Source of the DNA: Candidatus Accumulibacter cognatus
Lineage (GTDB): Bacteria; Pseudomonadota; Gammaproteobacteria; Burkholderiales; Rhodocyclaceae
NCBI GenBank assembly: GCA_013414765.1
Contig: CP058708.1
Span: 365,503 to 429,502, forward strand
Direction: 5' to 3'
DNA length: 64,000 nucleotides
The notes under the pieces: model-generated
Database searches by the model: none
What the model saw: the letters and a program-made list of their open reading frames with translations, nothing else
What the model was told of the DNA's origin: nothing
Shown here: piece by piece, positions 30,014 through 38,959 of the stretch
Layout of the letters: every line of letters starts with the position of its first letter
How positions within the stretch are numbered: position 1 is the first letter of the stretch
Made by a program: the position numbers and the translations under genes

Positions 30014-30424
30014 ATGCAAAACCGCGCTTCTTCACCTGCAGCCATGAGTCTGTCGACGCTGACCGCGGCAATCCTCGAATTTCGCGATCAACGCAACTGG
30101 GCGCAGTTCCACAGTTTGCGCAACTTGATCGTCTCGCTGAATCTTGAAGCCAGCGAGTTGCTCGAATTGACGCAGTGGAAGAGTGACGCCGAAATGGCTG
30201 CAATTGCAGACAGCGCCAGCGCGCAGGAAGCCCTGCGCGACGAATGTGCCGACGTCCTGATTTACCTGTTGTTGATTGCCGAAAATGCCGGAATCGACCT
30301 TGAAGAAGCTGTGAGCGCCAAACTCGTGAAAAATGCAATCAAGTATCCGGTTGCGCGCAGCTATGGATCGAACCGGAAGCATTCAGAGCAAACAGGGCTT
30401 GAGGATGCTCAGGAAATCGAGTGA
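30014..30424 (+). CDS. MazG-like nucleotide pyrophosphohydrolase (dCTPase type)
   Basis: Up to 136 residues. The MazG/dCTPase metal motifs are present: EASELLE (about residues 46-52) and DECADVLIYLLL (about 75-86), plus the VKNAIKYPV segment. Such enzymes hydrolyse dNTPs, often dCTP or modified forms, to the monophosphate. The start is uncertain: GGAGG directly abuts the ATG at 30014; an ATG at 30044 fits the family better but lacks a ribosome site. Confidence 0.85.
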   Translation: MQNRASSPAAMSLSTLTAAILEFRDQRNWAQFHSLRNLIVSLNLEASELLELTQWKSDAEMAAIADSASAQEALRDECADVLIYLLLIAENAGIDLEEAVSAKLVKNAIKYPVARSYGSNRKHSEQTGLEDAQEIE

Positions 30425-30430
30425 TTCTCC

Positions 30431-30479
30431 AACGGCCATGACTTTTCCAGCCCTCCCGATCATGCAAGTCATGACCGTT
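30431..30479. repeat. Imperfect inverted repeat, includes short dispersed motif copy 2
   Basis: AACGGCCATGACTT (30431-30444) pairs with AAGTCATGACCGTT (30466-30479) at 13 of 14 positions. The left arm and loop (ATGACTTTTCCAGCCCTCCC then GATCATG) resemble 18446-18475. It may terminate the preceding gene, but no T-run of useful length follows. Confidence 0.4.
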
Positions 30480-30618
30480 TCCCCATCCTCTGTGAGAGGG
30501 AGGGGTGATTCGTGAGTCGCTGACGCGACTTCCACATCAACAGTGGATCGGCAATCTGGGCAGCGATGAACGCAAAGAACTGTTCACCTGCATTGCACAC
30601 CAGCAAGGAGGAGCAATC

Positions 30619-30729
30619 ATGAACCCATATTTTTCTCCGGGATCCATCGGCAAGTTCTCTCTGGCTATCCGCATCGTGGTCGCGCCGATATACCGGTACT
30701 CGGCCAAGAATGGCAAAGCCTGCCGATGA
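30619..30729 (+). CDS. Small ORF (36 aa) translationally coupled to the DUF2189 gene
   Basis: An ATG with a strong AAGGAGGAG 6 bp upstream begins a 36-residue frame (MNPYFSPGSIGKFSLAIRIV...). Its stop overlaps the next start in ATGA. The peptide has a hydrophobic, basic middle but no family I recognise. It is either a small membrane-associated protein or a leader that drives translation of the next gene. Confidence 0.5.
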   Translation: MNPYFSPGSIGKFSLAIRIVVAPIYRYSAKNGKACR

Positions 30730-31517
30730 GCAGCACACCAGACCCGGCCGCGAGCCGCTTCCCGACCATCCGTCAAATCCAGGCCAGTGCCGTTCTTGGC
30801 TGGGTGCAGGCAGGCTGGCATGACTACCGTCAGAGTGGGTTTGCCAGCCTGTTCTATGGCGTCTGTTTTGCCTTCGGCGGCTGGTTGCTGCAAGTGGTTT
30901 TTTCTCATGCCATCGCACTTCTCGCAGGGCTGACGACCGGCTTCCTGCTGTTTGGCCCTTTTCTGACATTCGGGCTCTACGATCTGAGTCGGCGTATCGA
31001 AACCGGCAAACTACCCCGATTGGCCCCGACCCTTGTCGCTTGGCGCTCGAATCTTGCGGATATCGGGCTGTTTGCCGCGCTGTTGGCGGTGATCCTGCTG
31101 ATCTGGGCACGCGCGTCAATCATTATCTTTGCGCTATTCTTCGCTGGCGGATTGCCCAGCTTCGCTGATGTCGTGCGAACTGTCCTGACATTCGAGCAAC
31201 TCGACTTTGCTTTCGCCTACTTTGCCGTCGGCGGGTTCTGCGCCTGCTTCGTCTTCGCGATGAGCGTCATCGCCCTGCCCATGATGCTCGACCGCAAGAC
31301 CGATGCGATCACGGCGGCGCTGGCCAGCCTCTTCGCCTGCGCCCGCAACCCCGGCCCGATGCTGCTCTGGGCTGCCTGCATCGCGATCCTCGCCGCGATC
31401 GGTTTTGCGACGCTGTTTCTCGGGCTGATTGTGACCATGCCCCTGGTGGGGCATGCGAGCTGGCACGTCTACCGCGAAGTCGTGGCCGACGAGGAGAAGC
31501 AGACCGACCCGCGCTGA
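30726..31517 (+). CDS. DUF2189 membrane protein
   Basis: 263 residues with about six hydrophobic helices (roughly 43-65, 68-90, 115-135, 138-155, 170-195, 215-240). N-terminal IRQIQASAVLGWVQAGWHDY and FGLYDLSRRIETGK are family hallmarks. The family is found in many proteobacteria; function is unknown. It overlaps the upstream small ORF by 4 bp. Confidence 0.85.
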   Translation: MSSTPDPAASRFPTIRQIQASAVLGWVQAGWHDYRQSGFASLFYGVCFAFGGWLLQVVFSHAIALLAGLTTGFLLFGPFLTFGLYDLSRRIETGKLPRLAPTLVAWRSNLADIGLFAALLAVILLIWARASIIIFALFFAGGLPSFADVVRTVLTFEQLDFAFAYFAVGGFCACFVFAMSVIALPMMLDRKTDAITAALASLFACARNPGPMLLWAACIAILAAIGFATLFLGLIVTMPLVGHASWHVYREVVADEEKQTDPR

Positions 31518-31539
31518 ACGCGATCGCAGCCTGATCCGG

Positions 31540-32400
31540 CTACTCCGGCAAACCGTTCAGGAAGTACAGGCTCTCCAGCCGCAGCCCCGGTTTGCCGAGC
31601 ATTCCGAACCAGCGATCATGGATCGCGTGCATCTCGCGGCTGCGGCTGAGGCGAGCGAGTTCGCGGTTCACCGCCAAGCGGAAGGCCGCATCATTGCGGC
31701 GCATCATCAAGGCATAGGGCTCGTAGGAAAAGGTCTCGGGACCGATCGACCAGTCATTCTGGCTGCCTGAATCGAGGACAAGCCCGATCAGCAACGATCG
31801 ATCGGAGGCATAGGCCTCGACCTTTCCCTGCAGCATCGCCGCTATCCCCTGCGAGTGATCGCTGACCTTGACCAACTCGGCAGCAACCTTGTACTGCAGC
31901 AGTGCCGCGGCAATCGTCCTCTCGCTGGTCGTTCCGGTGGCAACGGCAATCCGCTTGTCGGCCAGGTCTTCGAAGCGCCGGATTCCGGCGGCCCTGCGCG
32001 ACAGATACGCGCCACCGTCAATGTAGGTCAGCAGGCTGAAATCGACTTCTTCCATGCGTGCCAGCGTACTGGTGGTTGAACCACATTCGAGGTCGATCGC
32101 ACCCGATTTCAATTTGGCGATCCGCGTTTCCGGTGTCACCGGCACCCACTGCAGCTGCAGCTCGTCAAGGTCCAGTTGCTTGACGATTGCCGCCGCCACC
32201 CTGGTACATAGGTCGACCGAATAACCCCAGGGCTGATTGTCATCGCCAGTATAAGAGAAGGGTACCGAGCTCTCGCGGTAACCGAGTGCAATGGTTTTTG
32301 AGGCCTTGATCTTGTCTAGCGTCCCCGCCGCCTGCGCCGGTACGACAAGGCCCAGGAGCACAGTCGTTGCCGCCCGCAGAACCCAACGATGCAACTGCAT
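31540..32400 (-). CDS. Periplasmic amino-acid-type solute-binding protein
   Basis: 286 residues from the ATG at 32400 (GGGAGG 6 bp upstream); the frame opens further upstream without support. A signal peptide ends VVPAQA-AG (about residue 25). The fold signature FSYTGDDNQPWGYSVDLC (about 47-64) and LECGSTTSTLAR match family 3 (GltI-like) receptors. No permease or ATPase gene is adjacent, so it is an orphan or serves a distant transporter. Confidence 0.85.
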   Translation of the reverse strand: MQLHRWVLRAATTVLLGLVVPAQAAGTLDKIKASKTIALGYRESSVPFSYTGDDNQPWGYSVDLCTRVAAAIVKQLDLDELQLQWVPVTPETRIAKLKSGAIDLECGSTTSTLARMEEVDFSLLTYIDGGAYLSRRAAGIRRFEDLADKRIAVATGTTSERTIAAALLQYKVAAELVKVSDHSQGIAAMLQGKVEAYASDRSLLIGLVLDSGSQNDWSIGPETFSYEPYALMMRRNDAAFRLAVNRELARLSRSREMHAIHDRWFGMLGKPGLRLESLYFLNGLPE

Positions 32401-32595
32401 GCAATTCCTCCCAACGGTAATGGCGCGAATATCGCCTGATCGAATGATCGAAGCCGTGAAGACATGATTCTGATCGATTGAAGGTGATTTGAACATCGCT
32501 ATGACCTGGGTTCTGCGGAATGCACCCTGTCACTTGCGGTTTGAACCCGTCACAAGACTATACTTTACCCCGTGCCTGCCAGGAGATCACTGCTC

Positions 32596-33591
32596 ATGAA
32601 CAACAACTGTCCGATGTGTGTCGCCGCCCTGTTTCTGAATACGCTTCTGATGACTGCACCCGTCCATGCAGAAGCGACGCGCTACCTTGGCCTCTGCGAT
32701 GCTTCCGCTGCCGTTGCGCTCGGCGCAAGGCACTTCGTCGTCGCTGACGACGATCGTCATGTCCTGACCATCTACCAACGCGGCAAACCCGAAGCCGTAG
32801 CCTGTGTCGAGTTGCTCGAAAACAGTGGCGAGTGCCTGCCCAAGGCAAAGGTTAAGGCCACGAAATCGGACATCGAGGGTGCCGCGCGCATCGGCAACCG
32901 GATTTACTGGATTTCCTCGCACGCCCGCAACCAGGACGGTGAAATCAAGGTGCAGCGACGGCAGATATTTGCCACCGACATGCTCGCGGGTGCTGCCTCA
33001 CCAACGGTCAGCGCGGCCACGCCGCCCTACACCCTGCTTGTCGAGCACATCGCCGCTGAGCCGAGGTTCGCAGTCCTCGGCTTGGCCAGCAAGCAGACGA
33101 TTGATCCCGAAATGCCGGGCGGCCTGAACATCGAAGGCCTCGCCGCGACCCCTGATGGGCAACTCCTGATCGGCTTCCGCAATCCCTTGTCCGTGCGCAA
33201 GGAAGCCCTGTTGCTGCCACTGAGGAATCCTGCGGCAGTGATCGACCAGTCAGCCAAGCCGGTTTTTGGCGATCTGATTGCGCTCGATCTTGGCGAGCGC
33301 GGGATTCGCAGCATCGATTTCGTCAATTCCCGTTTCGCGATCATCGCCGGACCCTGGGGCGACAAGAAGAGCGGCAAGGGTTTCGCCCTCTATACTTGGT
33401 CGGGCAAGACGGCCGATTCGCCGCAACGGGTCAAGAAGATCGACTTCTCTGACATGCACCCGGAGGCGCTCTTCGCGGCCGCCGGGAAAAACGAGATCTA
33501 TGTACTCAGCGACGACGGCAACCAGTGCAATGACACCAGGCCAGGCGAGAAATCATTTCGTGGCTTGTCCTTGACCTTGCCTGATCTCTGA
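32596..33591 (+). CDS. DUF3616 domain protein, exported
   Basis: 331 residues from the ATG at 32596 (AGGAG 11 bp upstream). A signal peptide ends PVHA-EA (about residue 26). The body contains repeated strand motifs such as DIEGAARIGNRIYWISSH, LNIEGLAATPDGQLLIGFRN and IRSIDFVNSRFAIIAGPWG, suggesting a beta-propeller. Function unknown. It is divergent from the solute-binding protein gene. Confidence 0.82.
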   Translation: MNNNCPMCVAALFLNTLLMTAPVHAEATRYLGLCDASAAVALGARHFVVADDDRHVLTIYQRGKPEAVACVELLENSGECLPKAKVKATKSDIEGAARIGNRIYWISSHARNQDGEIKVQRRQIFATDMLAGAASPTVSAATPPYTLLVEHIAAEPRFAVLGLASKQTIDPEMPGGLNIEGLAATPDGQLLIGFRNPLSVRKEALLLPLRNPAAVIDQSAKPVFGDLIALDLGERGIRSIDFVNSRFAIIAGPWGDKKSGKGFALYTWSGKTADSPQRVKKIDFSDMHPEALFAAAGKNEIYVLSDDGNQCNDTRPGEKSFRGLSLTLPDL

Positions 33592-33636
33592 GCAGGCCTG
33601 CCGATCGCGAGAAGAAGGGGCCGGCGAACGGCCACG

Positions 33637-34422
33637 CTACTGCCAGGCAGCCAGAAATTCCCGCCAGTGCGGTTTGTCGATCCGCGCCAGTTCAGCACGC
33701 ACGGAGGCCATCTCGTTTTCGTATCCGGCACGCGCAATCTCACCGCGCATACGGCGAAAGCACACAGAAACCAGGTAGGTGTTGAGTGCGTCGGTCTCAC
33801 AATAATCGCGGATTTCAGCGTTTCGGCCTGCCTGCCATGCGCTCCACACCTTGCTGCCATCCATCCCGAGCTTGCCAGGAAACCCGATCAACCTGGCCAG
33901 CTCGTCGAGCGGCACACTGGCGCGTGGCTGATACATCGCCAGCAGGTCCATCAGATCCAGGTGGCGCATGTGATAGCGGCTGATGTAGTTGTTCCATTTG
34001 AATTCTCGGCTGTCGGAGTAGTCGCCGTCACCGAGGTCCCAATATCGCGGCGCGACCACACCATGCATCAGCCCCCGGTAGTGCAACACCGGCAGGTCAA
34101 AACCACTGCCATTCCAGGACACGATCTGCGGTGTGAACTTTTCGATGCCGTCGAAAAAGCGTTGAATGATTTCGGCCTCACCCTGCTCCGGTTCAGCCAG
34201 CGACCACACGCGAAAATCCTTGCCAATCCTGAGAACGCAGGAGATCACCGTAACGCGTTGCAGGTGCAGCGGCAGGAAGTCGTTGCCGCTGCTAGCACGG
34301 CGCTGCTGAAAGGCAAGTTCGGCAACCTCGTCGTCGGAAAGCGCCGCATCGAGGCCATGCAGACGGCGCAAGCCCCCGACGTCCGGGATGGTTTCAATGT
34401 CAAAGGCAAGAACCGGCTTCAT
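33637..34422 (-). CDS. PolB-type 3'-5' exonuclease (DnaQ superfamily)
   Basis: 261 residues. Exo motifs: I, FDIETIP (residues 5-11) with Asp and Glu; II, VSWNGSGFDLPVL (about 100-112); III, YCETDALNTYLV (about 215-226). It resembles the stand-alone 'predicted 3'-5' exonuclease related to PolB exo domain' family, likely single-strand specific. It is the last gene of the hldE-hldD-cysM cluster, 3 bp after the cysM stop. Confidence 0.88.
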   Translation of the reverse strand: MKPVLAFDIETIPDVGGLRRLHGLDAALSDDEVAELAFQQRRASSGNDFLPLHLQRVTVISCVLRIGKDFRVWSLAEPEQGEAEIIQRFFDGIEKFTPQIVSWNGSGFDLPVLHYRGLMHGVVAPRYWDLGDGDYSDSREFKWNNYISRYHMRHLDLMDLLAMYQPRASVPLDELARLIGFPGKLGMDGSKVWSAWQAGRNAEIRDYCETDALNTYLVSVCFRRMRGEIARAGYENEMASVRAELARIDKPHWREFLAAWQ

Positions 34423-34425
34423 GCG

Positions 34426-35325
34426 TCAAGCAGGAAAGACCCCGGTTGACAGATAGCGATCCCCACGATCGCAAACGATGCTGACGATCGTCGCATTCTC
34501 GACTTCACTGGCGACCCGCAAGGCGACGGCCAACGCGCCACCCGATGAGATGCCGGCGAAAATGCCTTCTTCGCGCGCCAGGCGGCGGGTCATTTCTTCT
34601 GCCTCTCCCTGCCCGACCGATTCGACGCGATCGATACGCGAGCGGTCGAAGATCTTCGGCAGATAGGCTTCCGGCCACTTGCGGATGCCGGGGATCTGCG
34701 AACCGTCTTCGGGTTGGCAGCCGACGATGCAGATGCCGGGATTCTGTTCCTTGAGGTAGCGCGACACCCCCATGATCGTTCCGGTGGTGCCCATGCTGCT
34801 CACGAAATGAGTGATGCGCCCCGCAGTCTGGCGCCACAGCTCGGGACCGGTACCTTCGTAGTGTGCCAGCGGGTTGTCCGGGTTGGCAAACTGATCAAGG
34901 ATGATACCGCGGCCTTCGTTGCGCAGGCTCTCGGCGACGTCGCGCGCCAATTCCATGCCGCCATCCCTGGGCACCAGCACCAATTCGGCGCCAAAAGCAC
35001 GCATCGTCTGCCGGCGTTCGACACTCTGATTTTCCGGCATCACCAGAATCATCCGATAGCCGCGCACCGCCGCCGCCATGGCCAGGGCGATGCCGGTATT
35101 GCCCGAAGTGGCCTCGATCAGGGTGTCCCCCGGTTGAATATCACCACGCTGCTCGGCGCGTGCGATCATCGACAGCGCCGGCCGATCCTTGACCGAGCCG
35201 GCCGGGTTGTTGCCTTCCAGTTTGGCCAGCACCAGATTTCCGCGAGCATGGTTGGCGGTACCCGGAATACGCTGCAGACGCACTAGCGGCGTTTCGCCGA
35301 CATAGTCTTCAAGGGTGTTATGCAT
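34426..35325 (-). CDS. cysM: Cysteine synthase B
   Basis: 299 residues. PLP Lys in GSVKDRPAL (about residue 45) and the phosphate loop [10 protein letters not shown] (about 74-83). It makes cysteine from O-acetylserine and sulfide or thiosulfate. It overlaps hldD by 8 bp. cysE, its supplier of O-acetylserine, is at 10.7-11.5 kb. Confidence 0.93.
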   Translation of the reverse strand: MHNTLEDYVGETPLVRLQRIPGTANHARGNLVLAKLEGNNPAGSVKDRPALSMIARAEQRGDIQPGDTLIEATSGNTGIALAMAAAVRGYRMILVMPENQSVERRQTMRAFGAELVLVPRDGGMELARDVAESLRNEGRGIILDQFANPDNPLAHYEGTGPELWRQTAGRITHFVSSMGTTGTIMGVSRYLKEQNPGICIVGCQPEDGSQIPGIRKWPEAYLPKIFDRSRIDRVESVGQGEAEEMTRRLAREEGIFAGISSGGALAVALRVASEVENATIVSIVCDRGDRYLSTGVFPA

Positions 35326-36322
35326 GCTCGTTCAGCCAGTTAACATATTGCGCAACGCCTTCCTCGACACTGGCAAAAGGGGCGTCATAACCCGCCTTGC
35401 GCAGCATGGTGAGGTCGGCTTCGGTGAAACTCTGGTACTTGCCCTTGAGATCCGCCGGAAACGGGATGTATTCGATCAGCCCTTGCTGCACCAGTTCGGC
35501 GAGCGGCAGCGCTGCCTCGCCAAACAAGGCTCGGCAGCCATTGACGCTGGCCATCGCCAGATCGTTGAAGGGTTGTGCGCGACCGCTGCCGACATTGAAA
35601 ATCCCTGATTTCTCAGGATGATCGAGGAAAAACAGGTTGACGCTCGTGACATCGCCGACATGCACGAAATCGCGTCGCTGTTCGCCATCCGCATAGCCAT
35701 CGCAGCCTTCGAAGAGCTTGACCTTGCCCTGGCTGCGAAACTGCTGAAAATGGTGGAAGGCGACCGAAGCCATGCGCCCCTTGTGCGACTCGCGCGGACC
35801 ATAGACGTTGAAATAGCGAAAGCCGACGATCTGCGAGTGGGACGAACCGGCGGCGGCAAGACGTTGCCGAACCACTTGGTCGAACAGGAACTTCGAATAG
35901 CCGTAGACATTCAGCGGTGCCTCGTGAGCCCGCTCTTCCCGGAAAACGTTGCCCCCTCCATAGGTTGCCGCGCTCGATGCGTAGAGCAGCGGGACTTCCT
36001 GATCAAGACACCAGTCAAGGAGACCTAGCGAGTAACGGTAATTGTTCTCCATCATGTAGCGGCCATCGCTCTCCAGGGTATCAGAACATGCCCCCTGGTG
36101 GAAAATGGCATCGATGTCACCGTCAAAGTCTCCGGCCAGCAGACGGTCGAGGAATTTCTGTTTGTCGATGTAATCGGCGATGTCGCAATCGACTAGATTA
36201 CGAAACTTCTCGGCCCGACTCAGATTGTCGACGGCAATGATCCTGCGCATGCCGCGCTCGTTGAGCGCCTTGACGAGATTGGAACCTATGAAGCCGGCTG
36301 CGCCGGTAACGATGGTATACAT
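35318..36322 (-). CDS. hldD: ADP-L-glycero-D-manno-heptose-6-epimerase
   Basis: 334 residues. The NADP-binding [16 protein letters not shown] (residues 5-20) and the short-chain dehydrogenase YSKFLFDQ (Tyr/Lys, about 140) are present. It completes ADP-heptose synthesis for the LPS inner core. It lies 9 bp after hldE and overlaps cysM. Confidence 0.94.
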   Translation of the reverse strand: MYTIVTGAAGFIGSNLVKALNERGMRRIIAVDNLSRAEKFRNLVDCDIADYIDKQKFLDRLLAGDFDGDIDAIFHQGACSDTLESDGRYMMENNYRYSLGLLDWCLDQEVPLLYASSAATYGGGNVFREERAHEAPLNVYGYSKFLFDQVVRQRLAAAGSSHSQIVGFRYFNVYGPRESHKGRMASVAFHHFQQFRSQGKVKLFEGCDGYADGEQRRDFVHVGDVTSVNLFFLDHPEKSGIFNVGSGRAQPFNDLAMASVNGCRALFGEAALPLAELVQQGLIEYIPFPADLKGKYQSFTEADLTMLRKAGYDAPFASVEEGVAQYVNWLNEHA

Positions 36323-36331
36323 GGATTGACC

Positions 36332-37264
36332 TCACTTGAGTGCTGCGGCCAGTTCATGATGACTGACCACCGCCGTACCGAGCTTGCCAACGACGACGCC
36401 GGCCGCGACATTTGCCACCCGGACGGCTTCCGGCCAGGCCCTGCCGCACGCGAGCATCACCGCCAGGGTGGCGATGACCGTGTCGCCGGCGCCAGAAACA
36501 TCGAAGACCTCCCTAGCCACTGCCTGCTCATAGATCGCCCCGCCGGCATGGAAGAGCGACATCCCTTCCTCGCTGCGGGTCACCAACAGCGCTTCGAGTC
36601 CCAAATCGCTGCGCAGTGCCCCAGCCTTGTACGCCAGTTCGCCGTCGTCATGCCAGCGACCGACCACAGCGCGCAACTCGGCGCGGTTCGGTGTGACGAT
36701 GGTCGCGCCCGCATACTTGGAGAAATCGTCTCCCTTGGGATCGACCAAAACCTTTTTGCCGGCCGCTCGCGCCAATCGGATCATCTCGCCGATGTGCGCC
36801 AAGCCGCCCTTGCCATAATCGGAGAGGATCACCGCGTCGCATGTTGGCAGGCGCGCCGCAAACTCGACGAGTTTGGTGCGCAACACCTCATGCGAAGGTA
36901 CCGTTTCAAAATCGATGCGCAGCAATTGCTGTTGCCGGCCGATCACGCGCAGCTTGACCGTCGTGCTGATCGCGGCATCGAGATGCAGGCTGGCCTCGAT
37001 GCCACTTTCGGCCAGCAGTCTCTGCAAGCAGCGCCCGGCCTCGTCGTCGCCAACCACCGACAGCAGGGCGACCTGCGCACCCAGGGCGGCGACGTTGCGG
37101 GCGACGTTAGCCGCCCCGCCAGGGCGCTCCTCGCTGCGCTCTACCTTGACCACCGGCACCGGTGCCTCGGGAGAAATGCGTGTGACCTCGCCAAACCAGT
37201 AGCGATCCAGCATCACGTCGCCGACGATCAGCAGCTTCGCGGTCGCAATATCAGGGATGTGCAT
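36332..37264 (-). CDS. hldE: D-beta-D-heptose-7-phosphate kinase (kinase domain only)
   Basis: 310 residues, PfkB-type. GGAANVARNVAALGAQ (about 52-67) and DVSGAGDTVIATLAVML (about 259) bind sugar and ATP. The nucleotidyltransferase half of E. coli HldE is absent, so this is an HldA/RfaE1-type single-domain enzyme; the adenylyltransferase must be encoded elsewhere. Confidence 0.9.
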   Translation of the reverse strand: MHIPDIATAKLLIVGDVMLDRYWFGEVTRISPEAPVPVVKVERSEERPGGAANVARNVAALGAQVALLSVVGDDEAGRCLQRLLAESGIEASLHLDAAISTTVKLRVIGRQQQLLRIDFETVPSHEVLRTKLVEFAARLPTCDAVILSDYGKGGLAHIGEMIRLARAAGKKVLVDPKGDDFSKYAGATIVTPNRAELRAVVGRWHDDGELAYKAGALRSDLGLEALLVTRSEEGMSLFHAGGAIYEQAVAREVFDVSGAGDTVIATLAVMLACGRAWPEAVRVANVAAGVVVGKLGTAVVSHHELAAALK

Positions 37265-37346
37265 CGCTGCGGCTTTCTAAACGGCAGGATCTGCTCATGA
37301 GGCGAAGGTACCCCGTATCGCGTATGGCGACTGGCAAGTTGAACTC

Positions 37347-38516
37347 CTAAGGTGTGAGGTCAAATTCTTCGGTGCGCTTTGGCGAATAGGTCTCCCAACC
37401 GCCACAGGCCGGACAGCGCCAATAGAACTGACGCGCCTTGAAGCCGCAATTATCGCATCGATAGCGCGCTAGGCGGCGTGTATAGCCCTGCACGATCCCT
37501 TTTGCAAGGTCGAGATCGGGGCGACTCTCGGGCGGCGCAATCAGTAATCTGGCCTCCAGCAACTTGTCGAAACCGAGCAGGGTCGGATTGCGCTTCAACT
37601 CATCGCGAACCAGTTTGTACGCTGCATCCGGCCCGTCGCTCTCGAGCACCAGTTGAAAAACCACGTCGAGCAGGTCCAGCGAAGGATAGTGCTCAAGATA
37701 GCCGCGCAACAGTTGCAAGCCCCTTTCTCGGCGATCGAGCTTGCGAAAGGCGTCGAGCAGGCGTTGCGCAACCAGTGCCAAGTAGGTTGGATCCTGCTGT
37801 TCGATGCGTTGCCAGGATTCGATTGCTGCCAGCGGCTGATCCTGCTGGAGCAGAATGTCACCTTGGAGCAGGCTGGCGCGAACACATTTACGGTTGCGCT
37901 CAAGCGCCGTCTGCAGATGGCTGACCGCCAGATCACGGCGCGAGCGAATCAGCTCAGCAGCGGCCAACTCGCAATGGTACTCAGCGATTTCCTTGTGTGA
38001 CGCGTAGTCCGGCAGTTCCGAAGCGATCGTGATCGCCTTTCCCCAGTCCTTTTCGAGTTGATAGATCTCGAGCAGGTTGCGCTTCGCTTCTTCGGCCAGA
38101 GATGAATCGCGCAGCTTGTCAAAAATTTGTTCGGCGCGATCGAGCAAGCCGGCCTTAAGATAGTCCTGTCCGAGTTCCGCCAGTGCCTGCAGTTTCAAAT
38201 CCTGTTTCAGATCTTCACGTTCGATTAGGTTCTGGTGCATGCGGATGGCGCGTTCGGTCTCGCCGCGACGACGGAATAGGCTGCCCAACGCAAAGTGCAG
38301 CTCAATGGTCTGGGGATCGATCTTGACGGCTTCGACAAAGGCCTCGATGGCGCGGTCAGGCTGCTCGTTGAGCAAGAAGTTGAGCCCCTGAAAATACGAA
38401 CGCGGCAGCGTTCGCGACTCCTTCACGAGATGCCGGATATCGATGCGCGCCGCTGCCCAGCCGAACCCGAAGAACAGAGGGAAACACAGGAGCTGCCAGT
38501 ATTCGAATTCAATCAT
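37347..38516 (-). CDS. lapB: LapB, LPS assembly regulator
   Basis: 389 residues. One N-terminal membrane helix (residues 5-21) precedes nine or so TPR repeats (about 40-340). A C-terminal rubredoxin-like zinc site (CDNCGFK and CPACGGW) completes the LapB/YciM architecture. It scaffolds FtsH-dependent control of LpxC. Normally lapA precedes it; here only a remnant does. Confidence 0.93.
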   Translation of the reverse strand: MIEFEYWQLLCFPLFFGFGWAAARIDIRHLVKESRTLPRSYFQGLNFLLNEQPDRAIEAFVEAVKIDPQTIELHFALGSLFRRRGETERAIRMHQNLIEREDLKQDLKLQALAELGQDYLKAGLLDRAEQIFDKLRDSSLAEEAKRNLLEIYQLEKDWGKAITIASELPDYASHKEIAEYHCELAAAELIRSRRDLAVSHLQTALERNRKCVRASLLQGDILLQQDQPLAAIESWQRIEQQDPTYLALVAQRLLDAFRKLDRRERGLQLLRGYLEHYPSLDLLDVVFQLVLESDGPDAAYKLVRDELKRNPTLLGFDKLLEARLLIAPPESRPDLDLAKGIVQGYTRRLARYRCDNCGFKARQFYWRCPACGGWETYSPKRTEEFDLTP

Positions 38517-38576
38517 GTGTCACCTGATTCTTGATGGCAAACGCGAACATGACAAAGCCCACGACAGTGCACGCAT
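38517..38576 (-). pseudogene. lapA: Collapsed lapA remnant
   Basis: After GGGAGG and 7 bp an ATG at 38576 begins MRALSWAL, a typical LapA-like start. That frame stops after 18 codons. A neighbouring frame of the same DNA reads VVGFVMFAFAIKNQVT (LapA first membrane helix) and runs directly into the lapB start. So the sequence looks like a lapA beginning, frameshifted and missing everything after about residue 25. The reading is short and could be chance. Confidence 0.5.
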
Positions 38577-38591
38577 CGATCAGCCTCCCAC

Positions 38592-38624
38592 AAAAAACGG
38601 GCGGCAACTCTCGTTACCGCCCGT
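38592..38624 (-). terminator. ihfB terminator
   Basis: A 12-bp stem (ACGGGCGG core) with a four-base loop, followed in the minus-strand transcript by six U (A-run 38592-38597). It separates ihfB from the lapB-hldE transcript. Confidence 0.85.
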
Positions 38625-38646
38625 CATTCGCCACGGTCTTAGCAAC

Positions 38647-38949
38647 TCAGATCGAGTCTACCGCGTCCAGAGCGCCGTCGACGCGTTCCCGCAACTCCTT
38701 CCCGGCCTTGAAGTGCGGTACCCATTTTTCTGGGACCTCGACCTTGTCGCCGGACTTAGGATTCCGACCGACCCGCGGTGGCCGGTAATTCAGAGAAAAA
38801 CTCCCAAAGCCGCGAATCTCGATGCGATCACCCTGGGCCAGGGCCTCCTCCATCGCAGCGAGAATCATCTTCACCGACAGGTCCGCATCCTTGGCGACCA
38901 GTTGCGGAAAGCGCTCGGCCAGCTGGGTGATAAGATCCGACTTGGTCAT
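38647..38949 (-). CDS. ihfB: Integration host factor beta subunit
   Basis: 100 residues. [20 protein letters not shown] (about 44-63) and [10 protein letters not shown] are the DNA-binding arm signature of IHF-beta. It bends DNA as heterodimer with IHF-alpha. It follows rpsA by 10 bp, the usual pair. Confidence 0.95.
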   Translation of the reverse strand: MTKSDLITQLAERFPQLVAKDADLSVKMILAAMEEALAQGDRIEIRGFGSFSLNYRPPRVGRNPKSGDKVEVPEKWVPHFKAGKELRERVDGALDAVDSI

Positions 38950-38959
38950 TCGCTAAACC

